Source: Mariluticola halotolerans (GTDB lineage Bacteria > Pseudomonadota > Alphaproteobacteria > Rhizobiales > Devosiaceae). Taken from it: a stretch of 64,000 nucleotides of DNA. The stretch spans positions 558,001-622,000 of the forward strand of contig NZ_CP090960.1 of assembly GCF_021611515.1 (NCBI RefSeq), read 5' to 3'. A program made the position numbers and the translations under genes. Shown here one piece after another: positions 28,872 to 39,495 of this stretch. The notes beneath the pieces were generated by a model. That model ran no database searches, was not told where the DNA came from, and saw only the letters and a program-made list of their open reading frames with translations. How positions within the stretch are numbered: position 1 is the first letter of the stretch; each line of letters begins with the position of its first letter.

Positions 28872-29363
28872 ATGAATATCCCATGCAAGATTTTGTTGGC
28901 CACGGCGGCGATGTGTTTCTCGGCAGGCGGCGCATATGCGCAAAGCGCTTATTATGCGACATCGCCGTTTGAGGGCATTTATGTCGGCGGTTATGCCGGT
29001 GGCGTGCTTAATCCGGGTGTCACCGGAACTTTGGGCGTTGTTGGCGGTGCCAATTTCGCTGTTACAGATGGTGTGTCGGTCGGCGTGGAAGCGCAGGGCG
29101 GGGCAGCATTCGGAAACACCACAACTTTTGACGCATTGATGCTCGCCCATCTTGGGTATGAGATGAACGATGAAGTCATGGTCTATGGTGCTTTGGGAAC
29201 GGGCGTGGTCAACGGCGCCGGTTCCTATGCGGTTGGCGGTGGCGTCGAGGCCATTGTCGTGGACCAGTTGGGGGTTCGCGGCGAGGTTCTCGGCACTGGT
29301 GCCTGGGGTGGCGGCCTCAGCGCGACCAAGGCGACTGCCGGCCTTTTGTGGCACGTTCGCTAG
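28872..29363 (+). CDS. Second small outer-membrane beta-barrel-like protein
   Basis: 163-residue protein with a signal peptide (about 1-23, cleavage after AYA in GGAYAQS). The mature part is Gly/Ala/Val-rich and starts with FEGIYVGGYAGG, similar in layout to the neighbouring barrel protein (short acidic/aromatic start then GPYVGL or GIYVGG). Strands are regular (FAVTDGVSVGVEAQGG, YEMNDEVMVYGALGTGVV) but shorter and poorer in aromatics. It ends in GLLWHVR, so the last residue is not aromatic. Terminators sit on both sides. It is likely an old duplicate of the first, or a related barrel family. Function is unknown. Confidence 0.68.
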   Translation: MNIPCKILLATAAMCFSAGGAYAQSAYYATSPFEGIYVGGYAGGVLNPGVTGTLGVVGGANFAVTDGVSVGVEAQGGAAFGNTTTFDALMLAHLGYEMNDEVMVYGALGTGVVNGAGSYAVGGGVEAIVVDQLGVRGEVLGTGAWGGGLSATKATAGLLWHVR

Positions 29364-29386
29364 AGCGGTCAATGTCGGCGACTTTA

Positions 29387-29412
29387 GGGGCTCCTTCGGG
29401 AGCCCTTTTTTT
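29387..29412 (+). terminator. Rho-independent terminator after second beta-barrel gene
   Basis: GGGGCTCC TTCG GGAGCCC with a UUCG tetraloop, followed by seven T. Very strong. Confidence 0.94.
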
Positions 29413-29472
29413 GTTCGGTGGTTTGTAGCCCTGAAATTGACGATTTGTTCGTTGCCTACCGCAGTTCTCCCC

Positions 29473-29500
29473 TTGAAACGAGTCGGGCAGTGGGCTAAGC
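29473..29500 (+). promoter_or_regulatory. Possible sigma-70 promoter for the nuo operon
   Basis: TTGAAA (29473-29478), 16-base spacer, CTAAGC (29495-29500), about 100 bases before nuoA and just after the preceding terminator. The match is weak, but it is the best in this gap. Confidence 0.3.
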
Positions 29501-29599
29501 CCAAGCCAACGCGTCATGGTGTTGCGGGTTCTAATGTATACGGAGCCCCCAGTGCCCGCCAGCCGCCTCGCTGGTGCAATTCGAATTCAAGGTTGCCGC

Positions 29600-29965
29600 A
29601 TGAACGAGCTGCTCAGCAACTATCTCCCGATAATCATTTTCATCGGTTTGGCAGGGGTTATCGGCCTCGCGCTTCTGGTTGCGCCCTTCCTTATTGCCAT
29701 CAAGAATCCGGACCCCGAAAAGGTCTCCGCATATGAGTGCGGCTTCGATGCTTTTGACGATGCCCGGATGAAATTTGATGTCCGCTTCTATCTCGTGGCG
29801 ATTCTCTTCATCATTTTCGATCTCGAAGTCGCCTTCCTGTTTCCCTGGGCGGTCGCGTTCAGGGATGTTGGCTGGTTCGGCTTCACCGCGATGATGATTT
29901 TTCTCGGTATTCTGACCATCGGCTTCATTTATGAATGGCGCAAAGGGGCTCTGGAATGGGATTGA
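29600..29965 (+). CDS. nuoA: NADH-quinone oxidoreductase subunit A
   Basis: 121-residue inner-membrane subunit of respiratory complex I, which passes electrons from NADH to quinone and pumps protons. Three transmembrane helices are visible ([60 protein letters not shown]; each given by its ends). The conserved loop between helices 1 and 2 has YECGFDAF, including the family Cys. First of 14 nuo genes; its end overlaps nuoB. Confidence 0.95.
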   Translation: MNELLSNYLPIIIFIGLAGVIGLALLVAPFLIAIKNPDPEKVSAYECGFDAFDDARMKFDVRFYLVAILFIIFDLEVAFLFPWAVAFRDVGWFGFTAMMIFLGILTIGFIYEWRKGALEWD

Positions 29966-30534
29966 GCGATACAAATACACTTGTGGCGCCGCAGCCCAAG
30001 GGTCTTGTCGATCCGCGCACCGGCAAGCCGCTGGGGGCCAATGACCCGTTTTTCACCGATGTGAATGATGAGTTGGCTGACAAGGGCTTTCTGGTTACCT
30101 CGACCGATGAGCTGATCAACTGGGCCCGCACCGGTTCGCTGATGTGGATGACCTTTGGTCTGGCCTGTTGTGCGGTCGAGATGATGCAGATGTCGATGCC
30201 CCGCTATGATGCGGAGCGTTTCGGTTTTGCCCCGCGCGCGTCACCACGCCAGTCGGATGTGATGATTGTCGCGGGCACCCTGACTAACAAGATGGCGCCG
30301 GCATTGCGCAAGGTCTATGACCAGATGCCTGAGCCGCGCTATGTTATTTCCATGGGGTCATGTGCCAATGGTGGTGGCTATTACCACTATTCCTACTCGG
30401 TGGTGCGTGGATGTGACCGGGTTGTGCCGGTAGATATTTATGTGCCCGGCTGCCCGCCAACGGCAGAAGCTTTGCTCTACGGTGTCTTGATGTTGCAGAA
30501 GAAAATTCGGCGCACCGGCACGATCGAAAGATAG
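29956..30534 (+). CDS. nuoB: NADH-quinone oxidoreductase subunit B
   Basis: 192-residue subunit at the membrane face of complex I that carries cluster N2, the last electron carrier before quinone. The Cys ligands are present: Cys-Cys in [10 protein letters not shown], Cys in GSCANGGG and Cys in PGCPPTAE. The start is the ATG at 29956, overlapping nuoA by ten bases. The roughly 35-residue N-terminal extension is a normal alphaproteobacterial feature. Confidence 0.97.
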   Translation: MGLSDTNTLVAPQPKGLVDPRTGKPLGANDPFFTDVNDELADKGFLVTSTDELINWARTGSLMWMTFGLACCAVEMMQMSMPRYDAERFGFAPRASPRQSDVMIVAGTLTNKMAPALRKVYDQMPEPRYVISMGSCANGGGYYHYSYSVVRGCDRVVPVDIYVPGCPPTAEALLYGVLMLQKKIRRTGTIER

Positions 30535-30537
30535 GCA

Positions 30538-31140
30538 ATGGACGAGACGCTTACAGAACTCGGCGAGTATATCTCCCTGAAACTCGCCGATGCGGTGACT
30601 GGCTTCAGTGTTGCATATGGCGAGCTGACCGTTATGGCGAAACGCGACGAGATCGTGGCTGTCATGCGCATGCTGCACGATGACACGCGTTGTCGCTTCA
30701 TCAACATCACCGATATTGCCGGGGTGGATTATCCTGGTCGCGATGAGCGGTTCGAGGTGGTTTATCATCTGCTCAGCCCAACCCAGAATCTGCGTGTCCG
30801 CGTGAAGATCTCGACCGACGCCGAGAACATGGTGCCAAGCATCACCGAATTGTTCCCCGGGGCAGACTGGTTCGAGCGTGAAGCCTATGACATGTACGGC
30901 ATTCTGTTTTCCGGACATCCGGACTTGCGCCGCATTCTGACGGATTACGGGTTTGACGGTCATCCCTTGCGCAAGGATTTCCCGCTGACCGGTTTTGTCG
31001 AAGTGCGTTACGACGAAGAACGCAAGCGTGTTGTCTACGAACCTGTCAAGCTGGCGCAGGAATTCCGGAATTTCGACTATCTCTCTCCCTGGGAAGGCAC
31101 CGATTATGTGCTGCCCGGTGATGAGAAAGCGGAGCAGTGA
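30538..31140 (+). CDS. nuoC: NADH-quinone oxidoreductase subunit C
   Basis: 200-residue peripheral-arm subunit (30 kDa type) that helps position the quinone-reducing module. The conserved core is seen: the region [21 protein letters not shown] and later GHPLRKDFP. It is separate from nuoD, unlike in E. coli, where they are fused. It starts three bases after nuoB. Confidence 0.97.
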   Translation: MDETLTELGEYISLKLADAVTGFSVAYGELTVMAKRDEIVAVMRMLHDDTRCRFINITDIAGVDYPGRDERFEVVYHLLSPTQNLRVRVKISTDAENMVPSITELFPGADWFEREAYDMYGILFSGHPDLRRILTDYGFDGHPLRKDFPLTGFVEVRYDEERKRVVYEPVKLAQEFRNFDYLSPWEGTDYVLPGDEKAEQ

Positions 31141-31147
31141 GGCACTG

Positions 31148-32338
31148 ATGGCTCAGGCTGAAGTTCGCAATTTCAATATCAATTTTGGTCCGCAGCATCC
31201 TGCGGCACACGGCGTTTTGCGTCTGGTGCTCGAGCTGGATGGCGAGGTTGTCGAGCGGGTTGACCCGCATATCGGCCTTCTGCATCGCGGCACCGAAAAA
31301 CTGATCGAGCACAAGACCTATTTGCAGGCCGTGCCGTATTTCGACCGTCTCGATTATGTGGCGCCGATGAACCAGGAGCACGCCTTTGCCCTGGCTGTCG
31401 AAAAGCTGCTGGAGATCGAGGTGCCGCTGCGCGGCCAGTTGATCCGGGTGCTTTATTCCGAGATCGGTCGTTTGCTGTCACATCTGCTCAACGTGACAAC
31501 CCAGGCGCTGGATGTGGGCGCGCTGACGCCGCCGCTTTGGGGCTTCGAAGAGCGCGAAAAACTCATGGTGTTTTATGAACGCGCCTCGGGCAGCCGCATG
31601 CATGCGGCTTTTATTCGCCCGGGTGGTGTGCATCAGGATCTGCCGCAGGCATTGATCGACGATATCGAAGCGTTTTGCGATCCGTTCCTCAAGGTTTGCG
31701 ACGATATCGAAGGCCTTTTGACCGACAACCGCATTTTCAAGCAACGCAATGTCGATATTGCGGTGGTTGATCTGGCGGATGCCTGGAAATGGGGTTTTTC
31801 GGGCGTGATGGTGCGTGGTTCCGGCGCTGCCTGGGATTTGCGCAAGAGCCAGCCTTATGAATGCTATGACCGGCTCGATTTTGATATTCCCATCGGCAAG
31901 AATGGCGATTGCTATGATCGCTATCTGATCCGCATGGAAGAGATGCGTCAGTCGATCAGCATCATGAAGCAGTGCATTGCGCTGATGAATGCGCCTGAGG
32001 GCAAAACACCGGTGTCGAACACGGACAACAAGATTGTCCCGCCGAAACGTGGTGAGATGAAGCAGTCTATGGAAGGGCTGATTCATCACTTCAAGCTTTA
32101 TACCGAAGGCTACAAAGTGCCTGCGGGTGAAGTTTATGCCGCTGTTGAAGCGCCCAAGGGCGAGTTTGGCGTCTATCTGGTGTCTGATGGCACCAACAAG
32201 CCGTATCGTTGCAAGATCAAGGCACCGGGGTTCGCCCATTTGAGTGCCATGGACTTTCTGTGTCGTGGCCACATGCTGGCGGATGTTTCCGCCATTCTGG
32301 GGTCGCTGGATATCGTGTTCGGAGAGGTTGATCGCTGA
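31148..32338 (+). CDS. nuoD: NADH-quinone oxidoreductase subunit D
   Basis: 396-residue 49-kDa-type subunit that lines the quinone pocket with NuoB. The N-terminal [13 protein letters not shown], which includes a quinone-site His, and the C-terminal [12 protein letters not shown] and FGEVDR are intact. The start is the ATG at 31148 with GAGG ahead; the frame runs back into nuoC in another register and is not coding there. Its stop overlaps the nuoE start. Confidence 0.97.
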   Translation: MAQAEVRNFNINFGPQHPAAHGVLRLVLELDGEVVERVDPHIGLLHRGTEKLIEHKTYLQAVPYFDRLDYVAPMNQEHAFALAVEKLLEIEVPLRGQLIRVLYSEIGRLLSHLLNVTTQALDVGALTPPLWGFEEREKLMVFYERASGSRMHAAFIRPGGVHQDLPQALIDDIEAFCDPFLKVCDDIEGLLTDNRIFKQRNVDIAVVDLADAWKWGFSGVMVRGSGAAWDLRKSQPYECYDRLDFDIPIGKNGDCYDRYLIRMEEMRQSISIMKQCIALMNAPEGKTPVSNTDNKIVPPKRGEMKQSMEGLIHHFKLYTEGYKVPAGEVYAAVEAPKGEFGVYLVSDGTNKPYRCKIKAPGFAHLSAMDFLCRGHMLADVSAILGSLDIVFGEVDR

Positions 32339-33501
32339 TGAGTGTGCGTCGCCTTGCAGATGAAGCCGTTCAGCCGGCGAAGTTTGCCTTTACCAAAGAG
32401 AATGCCGCCTGGGCCAAAAAGCGGATTGCGCTTTACCCCAAGGGCCGGCAGCAATCGGCGGTTATTCCGCTCCTGATGCGGGCACAGGATCAGGAGGGCT
32501 GGGTCAGCCGCATGGCGATTGAAGAGATCGCCGGCATGCTGGGCATGGCCTATATTCGCGTGCTGGAAGTCGCGACATTCTACACCCAGTTCCAGTTGCA
32601 GCCGGTGGGCACCCGTGCCCATGTTCAGGTGTGCGGCACGACGCCCTGCATGTTGCGCGGCGCGGGCGACCTGATTTCGGTCTGCAAAAGCAAGATCCAT
32701 GCAGAAGGTCATCATCTCAACGAAGCGGGAACGCTGAGCTGGGAAGAGGTTGAATGCCAGGGTGCTTGCGTCAATGCGCCGATGGTGGCGATTGGGCATG
32801 ATACTTATGAGGATCTCACCGCCGAACGGCTTGAGGAAATCATTGATGCCTTTGCCGAAGGCAAGGGCGATACGATCAAACCAGGACCGCAGATCGAGCG
32901 GACTTTTTCGGCACCTGAGAGCGGCTTTACGACGCTGACAGATGTACCCAAGCCGGAAAAACGGAAAGCCGGTACAGCGGCCAAGAAACAGAGCGCGACA
33001 ACGCCGGGCCGCAAAAAAGAGGTGCCGGTGGAAGCCGCGCCCGCCGTTGATGGTCCGGACAACAAGGCCAAAGTCAGCCAAGGCAAAGCCGAAAGCGCCC
33101 GCAAAACAACGGCGCGTACGGCAAAAGCCAATGGGGAACCCAATAAGGCGGCGCGTCCCAAGGCGGTCGGTGCAGAATCGAAAGCCGGAAAAATTGATGG
33201 TGGCCGTGCGGCTGGCAAGCCCGATGCGGCAGCGCCGTTGTTCGATGCGCCCCAAGGTGCTGCTGACGATCTGAAGTTGATTTCCGGGGTGGGGCCTGTG
33301 CTTGAGAAAAAACTCAATGCGCTAGGTATTACCCAATATGCCCAGGTGGCTGCGTTCAAGAAGGCCGATATTGTCCGCGTTGATGATGCGCTCAGCTTCA
33401 AGGGCCGTATTGAGCGTGATGAGTGGGTAAAGCAGGCCAAGGCGCTCGCCAAGGGTGGCGTCGAGGAATATATCCGCGTTTTCGGCAAGAAGCCGGTTTG
33501 A
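32338..33501 (+). CDS. nuoE: NADH-quinone oxidoreductase subunit E with long C-terminal extension
   Basis: 387 residues, while NuoE is often 160-220. Residues 1-190 are the normal thioredoxin-like subunit with the N1a [2Fe-2S] ligands Cys99, Cys104, Cys140 and Cys144, next to NuoF in the NADH-oxidising module. Residues about 196-309 are a disordered, strongly basic Lys/Ala/Pro linker. Residues 310-373 form a helix-hairpin-helix-like domain ([26 protein letters not shown]), followed by a 14-residue tail. The same domain ends ribosomal protein S2 in this window. C-terminal extensions on NuoE are known in Hyphomicrobiales; what they do is not known to me. The ATG overlaps the nuoD stop. Confidence 0.95.
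   Translation: MSVRRLADEAVQPAKFAFTKENAAWAKKRIALYPKGRQQSAVIPLLMRAQDQEGWVSRMAIEEIAGMLGMAYIRVLEVATFYTQFQLQPVGTRAHVQVCGTTPCMLRGAGDLISVCKSKIHAEGHHLNEAGTLSWEEVECQGACVNAPMVAIGHDTYEDLTAERLEEIIDAFAEGKGDTIKPGPQIERTFSAPESGFTTLTDVPKPEKRKAGTAAKKQSATTPGRKKEVPVEAAPAVDGPDNKAKVSQGKAESARKTTARTAKANGEPNKAARPKAVGAESKAGKIDGGRAAGKPDAAAPLFDAPQGAADDLKLISGVGPVLEKKLNALGITQYAQVAAFKKADIVRVDDALSFKGRIERDEWVKQAKALAKGGVEEYIRVFGKKPV
33265..33456 (+). other. HhH-like module at NuoE C-terminus (copy 1)
   Basis: Encodes NuoE residues 310-373. Aligned by eye to S2 residues 278-341 with no gap: 47 of 64 positions are identical. The codons differ at many third positions, so this is an old domain relation and not a recent gene conversion. 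Confidence 0.85.
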
Positions 33502-33514
33502 GGGAGCGTGAACA

Positions 33515-34822
33515 ATGCTGACAGATAAAGACCGCATTTTCACCAATCTCTATGGTCAGGGCGACTGGAGCCTTGAGGGTGCCAAATCGCGCGGCGCGTG
33601 GTCGGGTACCAAAGGGTTTGTTGATCAGGGCCGCGACTGGATCACCAATGAAGTCAAGGCGTCGGGCTTGCGTGGCCGTGGTGGCGCGGGTTTCCCGACC
33701 GGACTTAAATGGTCGTTCATGCCGAAAGTGAGCGACGGTCGGCCGCATTACCTTTTGGTCAATGCCGACGAATCCGAGCCGGGCACCTGCAAGGATCGCG
33801 AAATCCTGCGCCATGACCCGCATCTGTTGATTGAGGGCTGCCTTTTGGCGGCGCGCGGCATGGATGCGCATTTGGCGTTTATCTATGTGCGCGGCGAGTT
33901 CATTCGCGAACGCCAGCGTCTAGAAGCTGCCGTCGAGCAGGCTTATGAGGCCAAGCTGATCGGCAAGAACAATATTCACGGCTGGGATCTCGATATCATC
34001 GTGCATCACGGTGCCGGCGCCTATATCTGCGGCGAAGAGACCGCGTTGATGGAATCGCTGGAAGGCAAGAAGGGCCAGCCGCGCCTGAAGCCGCCTTTTC
34101 CCGCCGGCATGGGCGTTTACGGCAATCCCACCACGGTCAACAACGTGGAATCGATTGCGGTTGTTCCCGATATTCTGCGCCGGGGTGGCGGCTGGTTTGC
34201 CGGGCTTGGCCGCGAAAACAATACCGGTTCCAAGCTGTTTTGTGTGTCGGGTCACGTAAATACGCCTGCGACCTTTGAAGAGGAAATGGGCGTGCCGTTC
34301 CGTGAGCTGATCGAAAAGCATTGTGGCGGCATTATCGGCGGTTGGGACAATCTGCTGGCGGTTATTCCCGGTGGCTCATCGGTGCCTTGTGTGCCGGGCG
34401 AGAAAATGCCGGATGCCATCATGGATTTTGACGGTTTGAAGGAAGTGGGGTCCTCGCTGGGCACCGCTGCCGTGATCGTCATGGATCGTTCCACTGATAT
34501 CGTGCGGGCAATCTGGCGGCTTTCCGCTTTCTACAAGCATGAAAGCTGTGGCCAGTGCACACCGTGCCGCGAGGGCACAGGCTGGATGATGCGCGTGATG
34601 GAGCGCATGGTCGAAGGCCGCGCCCAGAAGCGCGAAATTGACATGCTGTTTGAAGTTACCAAACAGATCGAGGGACATACGATTTGCGCGCTCGGCGATG
34701 CCGCAGCGTGGCCGATCCAGGGTCTGATCCGCAATTTCCGTCACGTGATGGAAGAGCGGATTGATAGTTACACCTACAATTCCACGTCCGAAGGTGCCGT
34801 ACCTTCGATCGCAGCGGAATAG
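33515..34822 (+). CDS. nuoF: NADH-quinone oxidoreductase subunit F
   Basis: 435-residue subunit that binds NADH, FMN and the [4Fe-4S] cluster N3. The glycine-rich NADH/FMN motif [14 protein letters not shown] and [15 protein letters not shown] are seen. The cluster ligands are in [15 protein letters not shown], with the fourth Cys further on in [17 protein letters not shown] precedes the ATG. Confidence 0.98.
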   Translation: MLTDKDRIFTNLYGQGDWSLEGAKSRGAWSGTKGFVDQGRDWITNEVKASGLRGRGGAGFPTGLKWSFMPKVSDGRPHYLLVNADESEPGTCKDREILRHDPHLLIEGCLLAARGMDAHLAFIYVRGEFIRERQRLEAAVEQAYEAKLIGKNNIHGWDLDIIVHHGAGAYICGEETALMESLEGKKGQPRLKPPFPAGMGVYGNPTTVNNVESIAVVPDILRRGGGWFAGLGRENNTGSKLFCVSGHVNTPATFEEEMGVPFRELIEKHCGGIIGGWDNLLAVIPGGSSVPCVPGEKMPDAIMDFDGLKEVGSSLGTAAVIVMDRSTDIVRAIWRLSAFYKHESCGQCTPCREGTGWMMRVMERMVEGRAQKREIDMLFEVTKQIEGHTICALGDAAAWPIQGLIRNFRHVMEERIDSYTYNSTSEGAVPSIAAE

Positions 34823-34834
34823 GGCAGTTTAAAG

Positions 34835-36940
34835 ATGGCGAACATCAAAGTTGATGGCGAACTTATCGAAGTTCCTGATCATTTCACGCTGATGCAGGCG
34901 GCGGAAGCAGCGGGCGCGGAAATTCCGCGTTTCTGCTATCACGAGCGCCTGTCGATCGCCGGCAATTGCCGCATGTGTCTGGTGGAAGTGAAGGGCGGAC
35001 CGCCCAAGCCGCAGGCCAGTTGTGCCATGGCGGTCAAGGATTTGCGTCCCGGCCCCAATGGCGAGCCGCCGGAAATGTTCACCAATACGCCCATGGTCAA
35101 GAAGGCCCGCGAAGGCGTGATGGAATTCCTGCTGATCAACCATCCGCTTGATTGCCCGATCTGCGATCAGGGCGGCGAGTGCGATCTGCAGGATCAGGCC
35201 ATGGCCTATGGTGTCGACAAGTCGCGCTTTAATGAGAACAAGCGCGCGGTCGAAGACAAATATATGGGCCCGCTGATCAAGACGGAGATGACACGCTGCA
35301 TCCAGTGCACGCGCTGTGTCCGGTTCGTCACCGAGGTTGCAGGTGTTTCCGAGCTTGGCCTGGTTGGCCGGGGCGAAGATGCGGAAATCACGCCTTATCT
35401 TGAGCGGGCGCTCTCCAGCGAATTGCAGGGCAATACGATTGATCTGTGCCCGGTCGGTGCGCTGACCTCAAAACCCTACGCGTTTCATGCCCGTCCCTGG
35501 GAATTGGTGAATACCGAAAGCGTCGACGTTATGGACGCGCTTGGCTCCAATATCCGTGTGGACAGCCGTGGCCGTGAAGTGATGCGGGTCTTGCCGCGCA
35601 TTCACGAAGGCATCAACGAGGAATGGATTTCGGACAAGACCCGCTTCATCTGGGATGGTTTGAAATCGCAACGGCTCGATCGTCCTTATGTCCGCAAATC
35701 AAGAAAGCTGACGGAAGCCAGCTGGGACGAGGCGCTGGGTGTCGTGGCCAAAGCGGTCAAGAAGGCGGGTGCCAAAGTTGGCGCCATTGCTGGTGATCTG
35801 GCTGGCGTTGAAGAAATGTATGCGCTCAAGGGCCTGCTCGATTCCCTGGGATCGGGGATGACGGATTGCCGTCCGCCGATGTCCGGAATTGATCCGGATC
35901 TGCCGCGCGGCGCCTATATCTTCAATCCGGGTATCGCCGGTATTGAGGAAGCCGACGCCATTTTGTTGATCGGCACCAATCCGCGCAAGGAAGCTGCGGT
36001 GCTTAACGCCCGCATTCGCAAGCAGTGGCGTGCCAATGACGCCGCGATTGCACTTGTGGGTGAAGTCGCTGACCTGACCTATGATTACGAGCATGTCGGC
36101 ACCGATATCGCCGCGCTCAAGACGATTGCTGATGGCAGCGCCAAGTTTGCCAAGGTGCTGAAAAAGGCCAAGAAGCCTTTGATCATTGTCGGCGAAGCCG
36201 CATTGTCCCATGCAGGTGTTGGCAAGCAGCCGGGCCGCGATGTCATGGCGCTGGCAGCGCAAATCGCCAGCGATTGCGGCGCGCTCGACAAGGGCTGGAA
36301 CGGTTACGCTGTCCTGCACAATGCTGCGGCGCGCGTCGGTGGTCTCGATATTGGTTTCGTGCCGCATAATGGCGGTGTGTGTTCGGCCGATCAGATTGCA
36401 CTGGCGGGCAAGGGCGAACTCGACGTTCTGTTCCTTCTGGGCGCCGATGAATATGATATGAGCGCCATGGGCAACGCTCTGGTTGTCTATATCGGCAGCC
36501 ATGGTGATGCCGGTGCGCACCGCGCTGATGTGATCCTGCCGGGTGCCGCCTATACCGAGAAGTCGGCGACCTATGTCAACACCGAGGGGCGGGTGCAGCA
36601 GACGGCGAAGGCCGTGTTCGCACCGGGCGATGCCAAGGAAGACTGGTCGATCATCCGGGCGCTTTCCGCGCAGATCGGGCAGACCTTGCCCTATAATACG
36701 CTCAACGAGCTGCGCGCGGCGCTTTATGCAGAATTTCCGCATCTGGCGCGGCTGGACGTGGTTGAGGCGGGTGATGCCGCCGCCATCAAGAAACTGGCCA
36801 AGGTTCCGGCGCGCGGCAAAAACGTGCAGCTTGGTTCCGCGGTTGATGACTTCTATCTGACGAACCCGATTGCACGGGCCTCGGCGGTGATGGGCGAAAG
36901 CGCCCAGCTCGCACAGGGTCTGCGGCAGGCGGCGGAGTAG
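34835..36940 (+). CDS. nuoG: NADH-quinone oxidoreductase subunit G
   Basis: 701-residue subunit, the largest of the peripheral arm. N-terminal ferredoxin domain with [2Fe-2S] ligands ([15 protein letters not shown] and the later ASCAM), then [14 protein letters not shown] and a [4Fe-4S] set CIQCTRC. The rest is a molybdopterin-oxidoreductase-like fold without cofactor. It starts 12 bases after nuoF. Confidence 0.98.
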   Translation: MANIKVDGELIEVPDHFTLMQAAEAAGAEIPRFCYHERLSIAGNCRMCLVEVKGGPPKPQASCAMAVKDLRPGPNGEPPEMFTNTPMVKKAREGVMEFLLINHPLDCPICDQGGECDLQDQAMAYGVDKSRFNENKRAVEDKYMGPLIKTEMTRCIQCTRCVRFVTEVAGVSELGLVGRGEDAEITPYLERALSSELQGNTIDLCPVGALTSKPYAFHARPWELVNTESVDVMDALGSNIRVDSRGREVMRVLPRIHEGINEEWISDKTRFIWDGLKSQRLDRPYVRKSRKLTEASWDEALGVVAKAVKKAGAKVGAIAGDLAGVEEMYALKGLLDSLGSGMTDCRPPMSGIDPDLPRGAYIFNPGIAGIEEADAILLIGTNPRKEAAVLNARIRKQWRANDAAIALVGEVADLTYDYEHVGTDIAALKTIADGSAKFAKVLKKAKKPLIIVGEAALSHAGVGKQPGRDVMALAAQIASDCGALDKGWNGYAVLHNAAARVGGLDIGFVPHNGGVCSADQIALAGKGELDVLFLLGADEYDMSAMGNALVVYIGSHGDAGAHRADVILPGAAYTEKSATYVNTEGRVQQTAKAVFAPGDAKEDWSIIRALSAQIGQTLPYNTLNELRAALYAEFPHLARLDVVEAGDAAAIKKLAKVPARGKNVQLGSAVDDFYLTNPIARASAVMGESAQLAQGLRQAAE

Positions 36941-36948
36941 GGGGCACA

Positions 36949-38046
36949 ATGGACTTCATATATTCAGCGCTGGACTATCTGCTCGGTGCGCCCATTCTTG
37001 GCCTCGGCACCATGGTCGGCTTTGTGTGGAAAGCCTTGCTGTTGCTTGTCGCTCTCCTGGTTTTCACCGCCTATGTGCTCCTGGCCGACCGCAAGATCTG
37101 GGCGGCTGTCCAGATTCGTCGCGGGCCAAACGTCGTTGGTGCTTTCGGCTTGCTGCAAAGTTTTGCCGATCTGCTGAAGTTCGTCTTCAAGGAGCCGGTT
37201 ATTCCCGCCGGGGCCGACAAGGCCGTATATCTGCTTGCGCCACTGGTTGCGGTTTTGCTGGCGCTTGCCGCTTGGGCAGTTGTGCCGATTGATCAGGGCT
37301 GGGCGCTGGCCAATATCAATGTCGGTATTCTTTATATTTTCGCCATCTCGTCGCTGGGTGTTTACGGCATCATCATGGGCGGTTGGGCATCCAATTCGAA
37401 ATATCCGTTTCTTGGTGCTTTGCGCTCGGCCGCGCAGATGGTGTCCTACGAAGTCTCGATCGGCTTTGTGATTGTCACTGTTCTGCTGTGCGTAGGCTCG
37501 CTGAACCTGACAGATATCGTGATTGCACAAAAGGAAATGGGGCTGGCGCACATGCTTGGCCTGCCGGCACTGAACTTCTTGAACTGGTTCTGGCTGCCGC
37601 TGTTCCCGATGTTCATCATCTTCTTCATTTCGGCGCTGGCGGAGACCAACCGGCCGCCCTTCGATCTGCCGGAAGCTGAATCCGAGCTGGTTGCAGGTTT
37701 CATGGTTGAGTATGGCTCGACGCCCTACATGATGTTCATGCTCGGCGAATATGTGTCGATCATCCTGATGTGCGCCATGACGACGATCCTGTTCCTTGGT
37801 GGATGGGCCTCGCCGCTGGAATTTGCACCGTTTACCTGGGTGCCGGGTGCTGTGTGGTTCATTCTCAAGCTCAGTCTTGTGTTTTTCATGTTCGCCATGG
37901 TGAAAGCTTTTGTGCCCCGTTACCGCTATGATCAGTTGATGCGTCTGGGCTGGAAGGTCTTCCTGCCGATTTCGCTGGTCATGATTTTTGTCGTTGCCCT
38001 TGTGCTGCAGCTTACGGGCTGGGGCTGGCACGGCGGCATGGCGTGA
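36949..38046 (+). CDS. nuoH: NADH-quinone oxidoreductase subunit H
   Basis: 365-residue membrane subunit with eight or nine helices that connects the quinone site to the proton-pumping arm. Seen: [19 protein letters not shown] near the N-terminus, [20 protein letters not shown] (given as [11 protein letters not shown]), both family signatures with key acidic residues. GGCAC spacer after nuoG; its stop is close to nuoI. Confidence 0.97.
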   Translation: MDFIYSALDYLLGAPILGLGTMVGFVWKALLLLVALLVFTAYVLLADRKIWAAVQIRRGPNVVGAFGLLQSFADLLKFVFKEPVIPAGADKAVYLLAPLVAVLLALAAWAVVPIDQGWALANINVGILYIFAISSLGVYGIIMGGWASNSKYPFLGALRSAAQMVSYEVSIGFVIVTVLLCVGSLNLTDIVIAQKEMGLAHMLGLPALNFLNWFWLPLFPMFIIFFISALAETNRPPFDLPEAESELVAGFMVEYGSTPYMMFMLGEYVSIILMCAMTTILFLGGWASPLEFAPFTWVPGAVWFILKLSLVFFMFAMVKAFVPRYRYDQLMRLGWKVFLPISLVMIFVVALVLQLTGWGWHGGMA

Positions 38047-38056
38047 GGAGAAGAAG

Positions 38057-38545
38057 ATGAAGTTTCTGCAATTCCTCAATTCGCTGCTGCTCAAGGAGTT
38101 CGTTGGCGCGTTCTTTTTGTCGATGCGCTATTTCTTTGCGGCGAAAAAGACCATTGCCTATCCGTTTGAAAAGGGGCCCGTGAGCCCGCGCTTTCGCGGT
38201 GAGCATGCCTTGCGCCGGTATCCCAATGGCGAAGAACGCTGCATTGCCTGCAAATTGTGTGAAGCAATCTGCCCGGCACAGGCGATTACCATTGAAGCCG
38301 GTCCGCGCCAGAATGACGGCACCCGCCGCACAGTGCGTTACGACATCGATATGGTGAAGTGCATCTATTGCGGCTTCTGCCAGGAAGCCTGCCCGGTGGA
38401 TGCGATTGTCGAGGGGCCGAATTTTGAATTTGCGACCGAAACGCGCGAGGAGCTGTACTTTGACAAGCACAAGCTGCTCGAGAACGGTGACCGCTGGGAG
38501 CGTGAAATTGCGCGCAACCTCGCCACTGACGCACCTTACCGCTAG
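38057..38545 (+). CDS. nuoI: NADH-quinone oxidoreductase subunit I
   Basis: 162-residue ferredoxin-like subunit with two [4Fe-4S] clusters (N6a, N6b). Both CxxCxxCxxxCP motifs are intact: [12 protein letters not shown] and [12 protein letters not shown]. The N-terminal amphipathic helix anchors it to the membrane domain. The start is the ATG at 38057 with AGGAGAAGAAG. Confidence 0.98.
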   Translation: MKFLQFLNSLLLKEFVGAFFLSMRYFFAAKKTIAYPFEKGPVSPRFRGEHALRRYPNGEERCIACKLCEAICPAQAITIEAGPRQNDGTRRTVRYDIDMVKCIYCGFCQEACPVDAIVEGPNFEFATETREELYFDKHKLLENGDRWEREIARNLATDAPYR

Positions 38546-38554
38546 GGAAGAACG

Positions 38555-39163
38555 ATGACCTTGCCACTGTTTTTCTTCTATGTTTTCGCGACCATCGTCG
38601 TTGCCTCGGCGTTCATGGTGATTTCGTCGCGCAACCCCGTGCATTCGGTGCTGTTTCTCATTCTGGCCTTCGTCAATGCGGCCGGGCTGTTCATGCTGGC
38701 CGGGGCCGAATTCCTGGCGATGATCCTGATCGTTGTCTATGTCGGCGCGGTTGCGGTGCTCTTCCTCTTCGTCGTCATGATGCTGGATGTGGATTTCGTC
38801 GAGCTGCGGCGCGGTTTTCTGCAATACATGCCGGTCGGTATTCTTGTCGGCATCGTGCTGCTGCTTGAACTGTTGCTGGTGGCGGGCAGCTGGGTGATCG
38901 CCCCTGATGTGGCAGGCGGAAGCGGCGTGCCGATCGATGCGAGCATTTCCAATACGCGGGCGCTCGGGCAGGTGCTTTACACGCGCTATGTCTATCTTTT
39001 CCTCGGCGCGGCCATGGTGCTGCTCGTGGCAATGATCGGCGCCATCGTTTTGACGCTGAAGCACAAGCCAAACGTCAAGCGGCAGGATGTTGCCGCCCAG
39101 GTTGCACGGACACCGGAGACTGCGGTGGAAGTGGTCAAAGTCAAAAGCGGGCAAGGGCTCTAA
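38555..39163 (+). CDS. nuoJ: NADH-quinone oxidoreductase subunit J
   Basis: 202-residue membrane subunit with five helices, part of the E-channel of complex I. The conserved third helix with the pi-bulge ([21 protein letters not shown], by ends ILIVVYVG and FVVMML) is present. The soluble C-terminal tail is basic. Confidence 0.95.
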   Translation: MTLPLFFFYVFATIVVASAFMVISSRNPVHSVLFLILAFVNAAGLFMLAGAEFLAMILIVVYVGAVAVLFLFVVMMLDVDFVELRRGFLQYMPVGILVGIVLLLELLLVAGSWVIAPDVAGGSGVPIDASISNTRALGQVLYTRYVYLFLGAAMVLLVAMIGAIVLTLKHKPNVKRQDVAAQVARTPETAVEVVKVKSGQGL

Positions 39164-39173
39164 GGGGGTAATG

Positions 39174-39488
39174 ATGGTACCGGTAATCGGACTCGGTCAC
39201 TTTCTGACCGTTGGAGCAATATTGTTTACGCTTGGGGTGTTCGGAATTTTCCTGAACCGCAAGAACGTCATCGTCATCCTGATGTCGGTCGAACTTATTC
39301 TTCTGGCTGTGAACATCAATTTCGTTGGCTTCTCGGCACACCTCAATGATTTGTCGGGGCAGGTTTTCGCCTTGCTCATTCTGACGGTGGCCGCTGCGGA
39401 GGCCGCTATCGGGCTGGCGATCCTGGTGATCTTCTTCCGTAACCGCGGTTCGATCGCGGTTGACGATATCAACATGATGAAGGGCTAG
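39174..39488 (+). CDS. nuoK: NADH-quinone oxidoreductase subunit K
   Basis: 104-residue membrane subunit with three helices and two conserved buried glutamates (VELILLAVN and AAAEAAIGL), which take part in proton transfer. The ATG at 39174 is chosen because GGGGG sits at a good distance; an ATG at 39171 is three bases upstream and nearly too close to the SD. Confidence 0.95.
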   Translation: MVPVIGLGHFLTVGAILFTLGVFGIFLNRKNVIVILMSVELILLAVNINFVGFSAHLNDLSGQVFALLILTVAAAEAAIGLAILVIFFRNRGSIAVDDINMMKG

Positions 39489-39495
39489 GACGGTT

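Noticed and set aside
35699-36949. 416-codon minus-strand open frame opposite nuoG
   Set aside because: Shadow of nuoG; no start signal and no family similarity.
38012-39154. 380-codon minus-strand open frame opposite nuoI-nuoJ
   Set aside because: Composition is His/Gln/Arg-rich as expected for the reverse of membrane-protein codons; nothing recognisable.
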